A DNA stretch of 64,000 nucleotides, from the NCBI GenBank assembly GCA_964343195.1, contig CAYFIR010000003.1, positions 104,972 through 168,971 on the forward strand. Direction: 5' to 3'. Below, piece by piece: positions 7,306 through 15,976 of this stretch (its first letter is position 1; every line of letters starts with the position of its first letter). The notes under the pieces are model-generated. The model made no database searches, was not told the DNA's origin, and worked only from the letters and a program-made list of their open reading frames with translations. This DNA is from CAYVAP01 sp964343195. GTDB lineage: Bacteria; Bacteroidota; Bacteroidia; J057. The position numbers and the translations under genes are program-made.

Positions 7306-8790
7306 CTAATTCCTCACACTAATGATTTGGGTGTTGACCGTGTGACCCGCAATGGATTTTATGTAGTAGATCCCATCAGAAAGGACAGGGAGCTGTATCC
7401 TGCGTTGCTGCGGCCCACTATTCAAGTAGAAATTATCATGCCACACCCTTTTGCCTGAGAGGTCAAATACCTCGAAACTTACCTCCTGGGGAGTTGGCAG
7501 CTCAAAGGCTATCTGAAAACTGCCGTTGGAAGGATTGGGGAATATGTTGACATCTGAGATAGCTTCAGCAGGTTGGATGGATGTGGCATTCAGGCACTGG
7601 GTTACCTGATCTACAACCTCTGATCGGAAAGCCGAGTTGACCAAAACACTTCCGGAGCATGGATCTCCGGTGAAGTCTGTTCCATTTGTGATTACTGGTA
7701 TATTGCTTAGTCCCGAAATGGTATTCTGGGTTTGCAGAGGATCGATTCCGCTCTGGACCATCTGCCAGGCAAGCAGCTTTTTAAGGCTGTTCACCTGTTC
7801 AGGTGAGGGGTTGGGATCAGCAGTCTTTCCAAAAGTGCCGAGTAAGCAGATACCGGTGGTTCCGACCTCGGCTTTGGGGTCGCCAGAGAGGTAATCTCCT
7901 ACGACATTGAGTCCTCCTCCGCGCGCCTCATAGATAACTCCCTCAGGGTCAATGATCCAGTTATAGCCAAGGTCGCATTTGCCCAGGACATTGACATGAT
8001 AGCTGTATAGGGACAATACTTCTGCCGGCCAGTTTCGACTTTCGTTGGATGTGTTGGACTGAGTAACCACACAGTGGCTAATACTTGCATACTGGGGCTG
8101 TAGGCAGGTGTAGGCCTGGGTATCGGGATCCGGGGCATACCAGGCGGCACGGTCAAAGTATCCAGGATGGCTACAGGTAGAGGAAGCATCTCCACTAAGT
8201 CTGTACTTAAGTCCATGGGGATTCAGGGGGCGCGGATCCTCTACATGCGAAATATGCAGTTTGAGGGGGGACAGGACCATAGGGGTTGCACCTATGCCTC
8301 GGGCTGACACGAAAATAGTATACCGGAGCCCGGTCGCTTCTGCGGGAACCTGGATTTGCTGAGAAAACCAGATTTCAGGTTGGTCATCCTGGGTGAGGAC
8401 AGGACAGTAGCTCAGGTGATCAGCTGAAACCCATTGCTGGTTGGGAAGGAGAAACTCCAGCATAATGCCCATGCTCTGGGACTCAAAAGGCGTGGCTTCT
8501 ATTTCTAAAGCCACGGTACGATAAACTGATGTATCACTTTGGGGCATTGTGATCTCCGCAGACCTGTAGGTTGCGGCAATATCCGCTTGCTTGGTGATCA
8601 GTTGTCCATGTTGGCTAAGGGCAAAATTATCCATGAGGAAGCTCCCTGTGTGCCCGCCGTAGCTGGGTGCCAGGAGATGATATTGCAGACTTGACTGGGC
8701 CACCAGGCAGGATGGGCTTGAGTACCAACCTATTAAGCCTACTAACCCGAAGATTGCAAGGATATTTTTTGCCAAAACCGTATTTGCCAT
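7306..8790 (-). CDS. secreted PGRP/amidase-2 domain protein with T9SS sorting tail
   Basis: About 494 residues. It has a signal peptide, a beta-rich N-terminal half (residues 35-190, unassigned), a peptidoglycan-recognition (amidase_2) domain at about 230-390 and a Por/T9SS C-terminal domain (about 408-495, with FPNPSNGSFQI and ending in a KSIAG...SVRN strand), so it should leave the cell through the type IX system. PGRP hallmarks are SHCVV, DLGYNWIIDPEG and GICLLGTF. T7-lysozyme-type amidases bind zinc with His, His and Cys. Here the first His (240) and the Cys (379, in DPCSGS) are present, but the position of the second His (normally GHRD) reads GLSN. The domain may bind rather than cut peptidoglycan. 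ATG at 8790 preferred; GTG at 8793 is adjacent. Confidence 0.86.
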   Translation of the reverse strand: MANTVLAKNILAIFGLVGLIGWYSSPSCLVAQSSLQYHLLAPSYGGHTGSFLMDNFALSQHGQLITKQADIAATYRSAEITMPQSDTSVYRTVALEIEATPFESQSMGIMLEFLLPNQQWVSADHLSYCPVLTQDDQPEIWFSQQIQVPAEATGLRYTIFVSARGIGATPMVLSPLKLHISHVEDPRPLNPHGLKYRLSGDASSTCSHPGYFDRAAWYAPDPDTQAYTCLQPQYASISHCVVTQSNTSNESRNWPAEVLSLYSYHVNVLGKCDLGYNWIIDPEGVIYEARGGGLNVVGDYLSGDPKAEVGTTGICLLGTFGKTADPNPSPEQVNSLKKLLAWQMVQSGIDPLQTQNTISGLSNIPVITNGTDFTGDPCSGSVLVNSAFRSEVVDQVTQCLNATSIQPAEAISDVNIFPNPSNGSFQIAFELPTPQEVSFEVFDLSGKRVWHDNFYLNSGPQQRRIQLPVLSDGIYYIKSIAGHTVNTQIISVRN

Positions 8791-8917
8791 CACGGTCGTA
8801 AGATAACGATTTTCGAGGACCTTGCCAGTCCGATTCCCTGAACCTTTGCCTCCGTGGATAAAATATTGTTAACCGTACGCAATCGGAGGACAATCGTAAC
8901 TGCTGATAGCCAGTTGT

Positions 8918-10093
8918 TTAGGCATAGCTCTTGCGCTGAGCTTTGGCCCAGGTAACTTTTTGTTCACCACGGCGATAGCGTCTCCAGCCCAGCCATATGC
9001 ACACATTCATCATGACGAAGTAGTATGGCACAAACAGGGCCTTGAGCCGTATCTCACGGCTTTCCATCCACCAGCCCAATCCTGCCAGTAAATAAAAAGC
9101 AATTTGCCCTATAGCCATCAACGAATAAATACCTCCGAGTTGCCAGGCAAGGATCGGGGCCGCAATGAGCAGCCAGCCCAGCCCTAGTGGAGCCAGGGTC
9201 CAGCGAAGCACCCGATGGGATATATATTGAAAGGACAGCTTGCCATATTTGATCGGATTGAGTAGATCTCGCAGCCTCCACATGGCCTGGAAGGCCCCGG
9301 CGCTGATCCGGATCTTTCGTTTGATTTCTTCTTTCACCGTCATGGAGGCAGTCTCTACCGCGTAGGCTTCCGGTACATAGGCCACTCGGTATCCATCCTG
9401 AGCAATTGACATGGTCAGGTAAAAGTCTTCGATCAGGCTGTCGGGAGGCACTTCTCTAAAGGCATCCCGTCGAACGGAAAAAAGTTCTCCTGCCGCGCCT
9501 ACCACACTGTACCATTCTCCGTCCCACTGCTTGAGTTTGGATTCATATTTCCAGTACAATCCTTCTCCTGCTGCGCTGGCATTGTCCTGCTCAGCCATGT
9601 GCACCCGCTTTTCACCGGCTACTGCTCCTATCTGTGGATCTGCATAGGGCTTCACGAGATTTCGGATAGCTTGCTTGTTGAGCAGCGTATTGGCATCAGA
9701 GAACACCACAATTGGGGTGTCGATCAGCGGCATCACGCGGTGAACCGCCGCTAGCTTGCCCCTACGTTCTGGCTGATGATAGTGCCGAATCTGAGGGTAA
9801 CGACCCACTACTTCCGGACTATTATCATTAGATCCATCCGTCACAAACACCCAGTGCAGCTTTCCCTTGGGATAATCCAGGTCCAGGCTGTTCTCTATTT
9901 TTTGTTGGATAAAGTCCTCCTCGTTGTAGGCCGCAATAAGCAGGGTGACCTCAGGTAAATCTTCTTCAGCAAACCCTCTATTTTCCTTTCGCTTTTTTAG
10001 GGCCAAAAGTCCCCTCAGCAGGATGCCATATCCCAGGTAGGAGTAGAACAGAAGGAAGAGGAATATCCAGAATGAAATAACCAGAAAATTCAT
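8918..10093 (-). CDS. family 2 glycosyltransferase, processive-type membrane enzyme
   Basis: A 391-residue inner-membrane protein: one N-terminal membrane helix, a GT-A catalytic domain (about 40-270) and two or three C-terminal membrane helices. Visible motifs are VTDGSNDNS, SDANTLL (DxD-like metal site) and IEDFYLTM (catalytic ED). The acceptor loop reads KRKIRISAG in place of QxxRW of cellulose or hyaluronan synthases. It would extend a polysaccharide from a nucleotide sugar. It is the last gene of the polysaccharide cluster, separated from the flippase gene by 246 bases, so it may have its own promoter. Sugar specificity unknown. Confidence 0.85.
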   Translation of the reverse strand: MNFLVISFWIFLFLLFYSYLGYGILLRGLLALKKRKENRGFAEEDLPEVTLLIAAYNEEDFIQQKIENSLDLDYPKGKLHWVFVTDGSNDNSPEVVGRYPQIRHYHQPERRGKLAAVHRVMPLIDTPIVVFSDANTLLNKQAIRNLVKPYADPQIGAVAGEKRVHMAEQDNASAAGEGLYWKYESKLKQWDGEWYSVVGAAGELFSVRRDAFREVPPDSLIEDFYLTMSIAQDGYRVAYVPEAYAVETASMTVKEEIKRKIRISAGAFQAMWRLRDLLNPIKYGKLSFQYISHRVLRWTLAPLGLGWLLIAAPILAWQLGGIYSLMAIGQIAFYLLAGLGWWMESREIRLKALFVPYYFVMMNVCIWLGWRRYRRGEQKVTWAKAQRKSYA

Positions 10094-10339
10094 GTATGGT
10101 GACTGTTTATGGGGGATTTGGAGTCGAGTATTTTGCTATAATTTGGGGTGTAAATGCCTGTGATTCAATGGGGTTGTATAATGTTGCCGTGGTTTGGCTG
10201 ACTCTGGCTGTAAGTCCTTTGATGAAAAAGACTGGGAAGGGGCAATTCGTGCCGATTGTGGAGCTACCTCGCCAATGGAAGCTCTTTCGGAGATGTAAGA
10301 CCTCCGTCTGGATACACTACTTTTTGATGCAGCGTGAGA

Positions 10340-11662
10340 TTAGGACCAGGCCATACGGGCTAATAGTTTTCGTGCCTGTTCTTGGTACACAGCGGGTACT
10401 CCCCGGATGGCAGACATGACCTGTAATGGAACATGCCTCCTAAAGACGATGACACCCAGGATGGTGGTAATTACCATGGAAATCACAGTAGCCCAGGCCG
10501 CTCCAACCACCCCTGCCATGGGGATGAACAGGAGATTCCATCCAAGATTAAGGCCGAGGCTGGCCCATACCAGCCTGAAATTTAGCTTGGGGCGACCGAT
10601 CGCTTCCAGGGAAATTCCTGCCATGCGGCCCCAGGGCTTGATCAGTGCCGTCAGGAGAAAAATCTGTAAGATGGGAGCAGAGTCGGCATATTCTGCACCG
10701 GCAATGAGCGTGATAGCGGGCCTAGCGAGTACCCATAGCAGGATGCATGGAGGAAGCACCAGGGCGATTAACTGACTGACTGATCTCTCCCACAAGCGCG
10801 CCATGGCGGCGGCGCCTTTTTCATTGAAATTCTGGCTAAGCTGTGGGAATATCACCAGGGTAACCGAACGCATGGGGATCTCCAGGTAGTTGGTCAACTT
10901 GGTGCCAATGTTGTACAGGGCTACTGAGGCCGGTCCCAGGAAATATCCCAGCATAAGAACATCCAGTCTTTGCAGGAGGATAGACCCGAGGCTACTGCCC
11001 ATGGAAAAGCGCCCATACTGGGCCAGTTCTTTCATCCAGCGTTTGCTGGGACGTCCAATGGTAAGTTTATCGCGGTGAAGATATCCCATGATGCCCACGA
11101 CTACGGTTGCAGCCAGGCTTTGCCACCAAAGCACCTGGACAGGACTTGTCAGATAGGCCGTCACCGCGACTCCCAATACCAGGGAAAAGTACAGCCCCCC
11201 ATTGATGAGGTGACTCCAGAATACGGCTTTGAAATCCCGATCGGCAACGAGGATGTACTCCAGAAACCTGAAGCTTCCCCAGCCAATGACGACCAGTCCG
11301 TAGTAAAAAGCCAGGTCCACCAGTAGGGGCGCTTCCCAGAGCTCGCTCAGTGGGAATGAGAGCCCCCATAATACGAGCCATAGGAGCACGCCCGAGACGA
11401 GATTCAATAACCAGGCAGAGCCAATGATGGATTTGCGGTCGTTTGGGTTGTCCACGATGTATTTAACCAGGCCGTTCTGGATGAAGCCCATCCGCGCCAT
11501 TTCTGCGAAGGTCATGATGGTCTGGTACAACACCCAGGTACCAAAATCTTCTCGACTCAGGGTACGTACCAGCACCATGAATACCAGGAAGGCGAAGCCA
11601 AAAACCGTCGCCTGGGATAGCAGGGAATAGAGGTTACTCTTGGCGTTGAGGGATAACTTCAT
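10340..11662 (-). CDS. Wzx-like polysaccharide flippase (MATE/MOP superfamily)
   Basis: A 440-residue integral membrane protein with about 12-14 hydrophobic helices. The N-terminal pattern (NLYSLLSQATVFGFAFLVFM, then LSREDFGTWVLYQTI) is characteristic of the O-antigen/teichoic-acid exporter branch of the MOP superfamily. It would move undecaprenyl-linked repeat units across the inner membrane. Its start overlaps the end of the GT4 gene by 29 bases, so the two are surely co-transcribed. Presence with a Wzy-like polymerase (19176-20636) supports a Wzx/Wzy route for this cluster. Confidence 0.87.
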   Translation of the reverse strand: MKLSLNAKSNLYSLLSQATVFGFAFLVFMVLVRTLSREDFGTWVLYQTIMTFAEMARMGFIQNGLVKYIVDNPNDRKSIIGSAWLLNLVSGVLLWLVLWGLSFPLSELWEAPLLVDLAFYYGLVVIGWGSFRFLEYILVADRDFKAVFWSHLINGGLYFSLVLGVAVTAYLTSPVQVLWWQSLAATVVVGIMGYLHRDKLTIGRPSKRWMKELAQYGRFSMGSSLGSILLQRLDVLMLGYFLGPASVALYNIGTKLTNYLEIPMRSVTLVIFPQLSQNFNEKGAAAMARLWERSVSQLIALVLPPCILLWVLARPAITLIAGAEYADSAPILQIFLLTALIKPWGRMAGISLEAIGRPKLNFRLVWASLGLNLGWNLLFIPMAGVVGAAWATVISMVITTILGVIVFRRHVPLQVMSAIRGVPAVYQEQARKLLARMAWS

Positions 11663-12815
11663 GGGGGGCTACCTGTTGTAGAGTTTCGTTGTAAAATGCC
11701 AGTGTCTGGGAGGCTATGTGATGCCATTGATAGTGGTTTTGAACCATGTCCCGACCCATTTGGCCCATTCTCCTGCTAGTCGTAGGATCCTGGTCCAGCC
11801 GATTCACATATTCAACTATCTTGTTGACATCGCCTGGCTCGACGAGCCAGCCATTCTCCTTGTGTAGGACCAGTTCCTTGAGCCCGCCGGTGCGCGAGGC
11901 AATGACTGGAACTCCTCTTTCAAATGCTTCAAGAGCTACCAGCCCCTGTGGCTCATAAATGGAAGGAATCAGCAATGCCAGTGATTTTTCCAGGAGGGGC
12001 ATGACCATGGGGTTGGGCAATGGGCCAACCCAGTCCACCCGGTGCAGCAACTTCTTTTCCAGGAAAGCGTTTCGGAGAGCCGAAGTCCGTTTCCCTGTGC
12101 CGATTATCCGGAGGTGAATGTGACTGGGTAACGAGGCCAAAATATCTGGTAGCCACCGGATCCCCTTGTTTTCTTCTATTCTGCCTAAAAAGGTCAGATG
12201 TCGAGTCCGGTTGATGTTGGGCTCTAGCGGTTCTACCCGAACGCCATTTGAGATCACCTTAACTGGCAGGGAAGGGCTCCCAAGGTTTTCCTCCAGTTGC
12301 TCCTTCATGAACTCGCTGACCGTGATGACCCCTGTCGCCCGATGAAAGGCGGTGGTTTCCCATCGGTGAAAAAGGAGTTGATGTAGCCAGCCGTCGAGGT
12401 TAAATCCACTCTTGTGATGCGTATGCCAATATTCCTCGCGGGTCAGTCCGTGGAAAGTCTGGATGACAGGGACTTTGAGCCTGCCTTTGGCAGCAAACAG
12501 GACCCCACTTCGTCCCTGGACATGCAAGAGATCAAACTCATGCTGATGGGCTTTTAGCCATCGGTTTGCGTACAGATTAAAGGCCAGGTCATCAGCCAAT
12601 CTTCTCAATCCGTTCAGTCGATAACCAGGGAAGTAACGCAATGGGTGAATTTTAACCCCTTTCAATTGCCAGTGGCTGCGCCCCTTCCATGAACCAGCCG
12701 TAAGGATATGCACTTCCGCTCCCTGCTTTGCCAGAGACATAGCCAGGTATCGAGTATGGGTTTGGATTCCCCCCAACTCAGTATTCAGCGCCTTGCATAT
12801 CAGTGCGACTTTCAT
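11634..12815 (-). CDS. family 4 glycosyltransferase
   Basis: A 393-residue GT-B enzyme. The N-terminal donor-side start (LICKALNTELGGIQTH) and the C-terminal Rossmann domain with LTFLGRIEENKG, a catalytic-loop LIPSIYEPQGLVALEAFERG (EPxGLxxLE, family GT4 signature) and PVIASRTGG are all present. It transfers a sugar from a nucleotide donor to a lipid-linked glycan at the cytoplasmic face of the membrane. Overlap of 29 bases with the flippase gene downstream. Donor and acceptor unknown. Confidence 0.88.
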   Translation of the reverse strand: MKVALICKALNTELGGIQTHTRYLAMSLAKQGAEVHILTAGSWKGRSHWQLKGVKIHPLRYFPGYRLNGLRRLADDLAFNLYANRWLKAHQHEFDLLHVQGRSGVLFAAKGRLKVPVIQTFHGLTREEYWHTHHKSGFNLDGWLHQLLFHRWETTAFHRATGVITVSEFMKEQLEENLGSPSLPVKVISNGVRVEPLEPNINRTRHLTFLGRIEENKGIRWLPDILASLPSHIHLRIIGTGKRTSALRNAFLEKKLLHRVDWVGPLPNPMVMPLLEKSLALLIPSIYEPQGLVALEAFERGVPVIASRTGGLKELVLHKENGWLVEPGDVNKIVEYVNRLDQDPTTSRRMGQMGRDMVQNHYQWHHIASQTLAFYNETLQQVAPHEVIPQRQE

Positions 12816-12826
12816 CTGAAGCTATC

Positions 12827-12994
12827 TTAGGTAGTGGTTTCTTTCTTTCTTCTCATGAGTTGTTGAATCCTGACCTTGGCACTTGGATTCAGTTCTTTGA
12901 ATCTGGCTTGCATTCCACGGGCAATTCCTGAAATGATGCCAACAAGAAAGGCTAGCATGACGGGGTCGTATGGAAACGCTTTAGGTTCTGCCAT
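12827..12994 (-). CDS. small hydrophobic-core protein, 55 residues
   Basis: ATG at 12994 to TAA at 12827 encodes 55 residues. They begin MAEPKAFPYDP, then a hydrophobic segment (VMLAFLVGIISGIARGM), then a basic tail (RIQQLMRRKK). It could be a single-pass inner-membrane peptide with its basic end in the cytoplasm. It lies in the gap between the GT4 gene (stop-to-start spacing 11 bases) and the acyltransferase, on the same strand, so it is positioned as an operon member. No family recognised. Codon pattern looks like real coding sequence, but chance cannot be excluded. Confidence 0.55.
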   Translation of the reverse strand: MAEPKAFPYDPVMLAFLVGIISGIARGMQARFKELNPSAKVRIQQLMRRKKETTT

Positions 12995-13005
12995 TGAGGG
13001 GAAAT

Positions 13006-13040
13006 TAATTCGTGATTCGGAACTCGTGATTTGTAATTGA
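13006..13040. repeat. NYE-type short intergenic repeat (ATTCGTGATTCG units)
   Basis: Sequence built from degenerate units ATTCGTGATTCGGAA and CTCGTGATTTGTAATT. Related stretches lie at 17119-17152, 27241-27264, 27327-27355 and 36998-37021. Copies sit only between genes or at mispredicted gene starts. Confidence 0.55.
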
Positions 13041-13223
13041 AGAGTTACACACAGGTTTTCAGCAGTTCTAAACTAAAGGAACTATGGATTGAGAGCGTCA
13101 ATGTGTCGCCGCGATTAATATGAGTAAGTTGACCGCGTTTTTCTCGCAACGAAGTGGTCTCGCCTCCTGAAAGTCCCGTTCTCGGGGTCGCTTCTAAATT
13201 CTCTGAGTATGAACTCCAGAAAA

Positions 13224-13871
13224 TCATGCTGCTGGAACAGCCGCCTGCTCCTCTTCAGGGCGGTCCAGGTAGCGGAGTATCTTGGCCGGAACGCCACCGA
13301 CCACCGCGTAGTCGGGTACATCCTTGGTGACGACCGCTCCGGAAGCTACCACTGCATGTTTTCCGATTGTTACTCCTTTGAGGACCATGGCGCGGGTAGC
13401 CACCCATGCCCCATCCTTGATGATAACTGATCCTCCCTTACCATCTGAAAGCCGGTCGGTTACGTCGTGAAAATCGCTGTCCATGATGATGACGTGTGGG
13501 GCGATTCTGCAATCATTCCCGATGATGACACGGTGACTTACGGAGATGGTCGGGCCGTTCAGTCGACAGTTATCTCCGATCTCAAGGATAGCTCCGCGTC
13601 CTACGGCCAATCTTACCTGGTTTACATTGGACCAGATGCGGGTCACGTTGCCGATCCGCAGGGTGCCTCGGTTGATAATTTTGGGACGCCCGTTGGTAAA
13701 CACGATTTTGCCCAGTGTGGTGGCCTTGCGCAGGCGCCAGCGACTGACTAGAAAATTGGTCCCCAATTCAATCAGGCGGAGCACCAACCTGACACGTACC
13801 CGAATGTGGTTTTCGGGCAGGTTCATGATGGCACTTATTTTCTTGATTTCATTAAAAATGAGCTTTTTCAT
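13224..13871 (-). CDS. acyltransferase with left-handed beta-helix (hexapeptide repeats), WbbJ/LacA-like
   Basis: A 215-residue protein with hexapeptide repeats over about residues 60-200 (for example GRGAILEIGDNCRLNG, IGNDCRIAPHVIIM, VTIGKHAVVASGAVVTKDV). The VAT/maltose-acetyltransferase type catalytic His is likely the one in DSDFHDV. Such enzymes form trimers and O-acetylate sugars from acetyl-CoA. In this cluster it probably decorates the repeat unit before export. It lies between the small protein gene and a GT2 gene, same strand, 31 bases from the latter. Confidence 0.85.
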   Translation of the reverse strand: MKKLIFNEIKKISAIMNLPENHIRVRVRLVLRLIELGTNFLVSRWRLRKATTLGKIVFTNGRPKIINRGTLRIGNVTRIWSNVNQVRLAVGRGAILEIGDNCRLNGPTISVSHRVIIGNDCRIAPHVIIMDSDFHDVTDRLSDGKGGSVIIKDGAWVATRAMVLKGVTIGKHAVVASGAVVTKDVPDYAVVGGVPAKILRYLDRPEEEQAAVPAA

Positions 13872-13902
13872 TTTCCATTGATCAATTTCCCCTGTTCGCG
13901 GA

Positions 13903-15084
13903 TCAGTGTTCTCCGTGTGGGGTGTGGATGAATTTCTTGTTGGCCTGGCGAATGCCCCTGAGTTCCCAAACCAGCCTGAAGAAGGTGCCGGGAAGCTGTG
14001 CGAGTGCTTTCAAAGTCTTCCATCGATAAAATCTGCCTGGTGTGGCGATGGCATAGGCAAAAGCCACCGATAGAAAAGCCCCTGTCCAGGCCATACTCAG
14101 CGCAGGATTGCCCCATAGCCATGCGAGCAGGGTCCCAATGGTGGCTGATCCAACCAGAACAAGCCGAGGGAGCAGGAGCAATTGGAAGGTTTTATCAACA
14201 AAACTCAGGCGCTTCATGCTGACCAGTGAGGTGAGCGCTGGCCCCAAAAATCTGCCGAGGTAATGGTACTGAGCGGCTATCCAGCGAAGTCTCTGTCGCC
14301 CGAAATGGGCACTTTTGCTGACCTTTTCATCGTAGATAAAGGTCTTGTGCAGGTACTCAATCACTTCTCCCGAACGCATCAGGGTCAGTTCCAACTCCTT
14401 GTCAAACCCTCCAACAGCGTTATTAGTCGCCATAAAGTTTTTGAACAGTTGGTACTCGAAGGCCATGCCTGAGCCGATCAGGCGGGACGAATAGCCCACC
14501 CTGCGGTGTCCCAGGCAGAAAATGGTGTTGTTCACCTCTTCACTGATGGCATCGAGAATGGCCACGGCGCTGTTTTCGTTTTTGGCGATGCGACGTGCCT
14601 GAACCACCCTGGCTCCCTGCCGGAAAGCCTGATCAAAGTCATGCAACACATTGCTATCGACGACGTTGTCCGCATCGAGCACCATGGCCACATCATAGCC
14701 ATCCCCCAGCTGTTGCAGGGCCAGGTTCAGTGCTTTGGCTTTGGTACTTTCCTCCTGTGCCAACTCGATGAGGCGCAGGGGCATTCCCCTTAACCTTTCT
14801 ATAGTCTCAGGCTTCAGATGGTCGCCAATAATGACGAGGTCCCAGCGATCTTCCGGGTAGTCTATTTCCAGCAGACGATTGGCGGTATCCAGGATTACAG
14901 CATCCTCACGGTAGGCCGGGACCAGCACCGCTATTTTGTGATGTGTTTGAGGGGTGCCGTCGCGATTCCGGGTCTGCTTTTTGGCGGGAATGATCCTGCC
15001 TGCCAGTGCAAAGACCAACAGGTAGGCTCCCGTCATGGCAACCGGTATCCACAGTACCCATCCGATGATATCGATTAGGTTCAT
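13903..15084 (-). CDS. family 2 glycosyltransferase with QxxRW motif
   Basis: A 393-residue membrane GT-A enzyme: an N-terminal helix, the catalytic domain with AVLVPAYRE, VLDADNVVD (DxD) and ELTLM, then GRQRLRWIA, which fits the QxxRW acceptor-channel motif of processive synthases, and two C-terminal membrane helices. It probably adds sugars during polysaccharide synthesis at the inner membrane. Its start overlaps the FkbM methyltransferase stop by four bases (ATGA), so translation is coupled. Confidence 0.87.
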   Translation of the reverse strand: MNLIDIIGWVLWIPVAMTGAYLLVFALAGRIIPAKKQTRNRDGTPQTHHKIAVLVPAYREDAVILDTANRLLEIDYPEDRWDLVIIGDHLKPETIERLRGMPLRLIELAQEESTKAKALNLALQQLGDGYDVAMVLDADNVVDSNVLHDFDQAFRQGARVVQARRIAKNENSAVAILDAISEEVNNTIFCLGHRRVGYSSRLIGSGMAFEYQLFKNFMATNNAVGGFDKELELTLMRSGEVIEYLHKTFIYDEKVSKSAHFGRQRLRWIAAQYHYLGRFLGPALTSLVSMKRLSFVDKTFQLLLLPRLVLVGSATIGTLLAWLWGNPALSMAWTGAFLSVAFAYAIATPGRFYRWKTLKALAQLPGTFFRLVWELRGIRQANKKFIHTPHGEH

Positions 15085-15857
15085 GCCATTACTTTAGATG
15101 CTGATTCTACTTTTTCCCAAATCTGGAAGATGCCATCCCGTACGGAGAGCTTCAGACCTGCCTGGGTGAGAAGTTCTTCGCAGCGGTCCACCTCGGCCTG
15201 GGTCAGCATACCTCCGAAGGGGTGTACTTCCATAAATACCTGACGGAATTGGCTCAGTCGGTCTTTGTTGGATTCGAAGAAATCCAGCTCTCCCCCTTCG
15301 ATGTCCATTACCAGGGTGTCAAACTGGAATCCGTGCTCGGCCTCCAGGGTCTCGATGCGTTTGCCGGGAATCTGTACGGGCTTGCCCTGGCTGCGCTTGG
15401 TGCTGCCCAGTACGATGATATCATCCAGGTAGAAGGTCACGAAAGGCTCGTCAGTGATGATGCAATGCTCAACCTTGTATTGCCCTTGGTTATGGTCCCG
15501 GTTTTTTTCAATCCAGGGGATCAATGCGGGATTGGCCTCTACAACTACATGTTGCTCAGGGTTTTTGAGCAGGCTATTGGTCAGCCCTGAAACGACTCCG
15601 AGGCAGGCTCCCAACTCCAGTACTTTTGCGTCACGATTGAGGTAATCGACGAGGTATTTTCGTTCCTCCTTTTCGTAGCGCCCGATAGGAAAGTATCCCC
15701 TGAAGGGAACATCCGTCAGGTCTCTGGGGACAAAGAATTCCAGCTTCCCGACCTTGTAGGTACGCTGAATGAAGGTGAAATACAGGCCAGCGAGGTACAG
15801 GACAGGGCGGGTAATTAATCTGCGCAATGCAGCGATTCCTGTGGGTCTATCGGTCAT
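15081..15857 (-). CDS. FkbM-family methyltransferase
   Basis: A 258-residue class I SAM-dependent methyltransferase of the FkbM type. Motif I reads KVLELGACLGVVS (SAM-binding loop), followed by VVEANPALIPWIEKN (acidic residue for the ribose) and LVMDIEGGELDF, the FkbM signature (DIEGxE). FkbM enzymes O-methylate hydroxyls on natural products and polysaccharide sugars. Within this cluster it likely caps or decorates a sugar. Coupled by four bases to the GT2 gene downstream. Confidence 0.85.
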   Translation of the reverse strand: MTDRPTGIAALRRLITRPVLYLAGLYFTFIQRTYKVGKLEFFVPRDLTDVPFRGYFPIGRYEKEERKYLVDYLNRDAKVLELGACLGVVSGLTNSLLKNPEQHVVVEANPALIPWIEKNRDHNQGQYKVEHCIITDEPFVTFYLDDIIVLGSTKRSQGKPVQIPGKRIETLEAEHGFQFDTLVMDIEGGELDFFESNKDRLSQFRQVFMEVHPFGGMLTQAEVDRCEELLTQAGLKLSVRDGIFQIWEKVESASKVMA

Positions 15858-15976
15858 CGGTGATAATGTTATCAGTGTAGAAAATGTTGATTTTAAGATG
15901 GCCAGGTAAGGAAAGGCGAATCCCTATCGAATCGGTGCCAAAGCAGTACCCGGTGTGTTTCCCAAGGCCGGTTGGG

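Noticed and set aside
10096..10419. A 107-codon plus-strand frame in the gap before the GT2 gene
   Set aside because: It overlaps the flippase gene end, shows no homologous pattern, and the sequence reads as a normal intergenic promoter region for the minus-strand GT2 gene.
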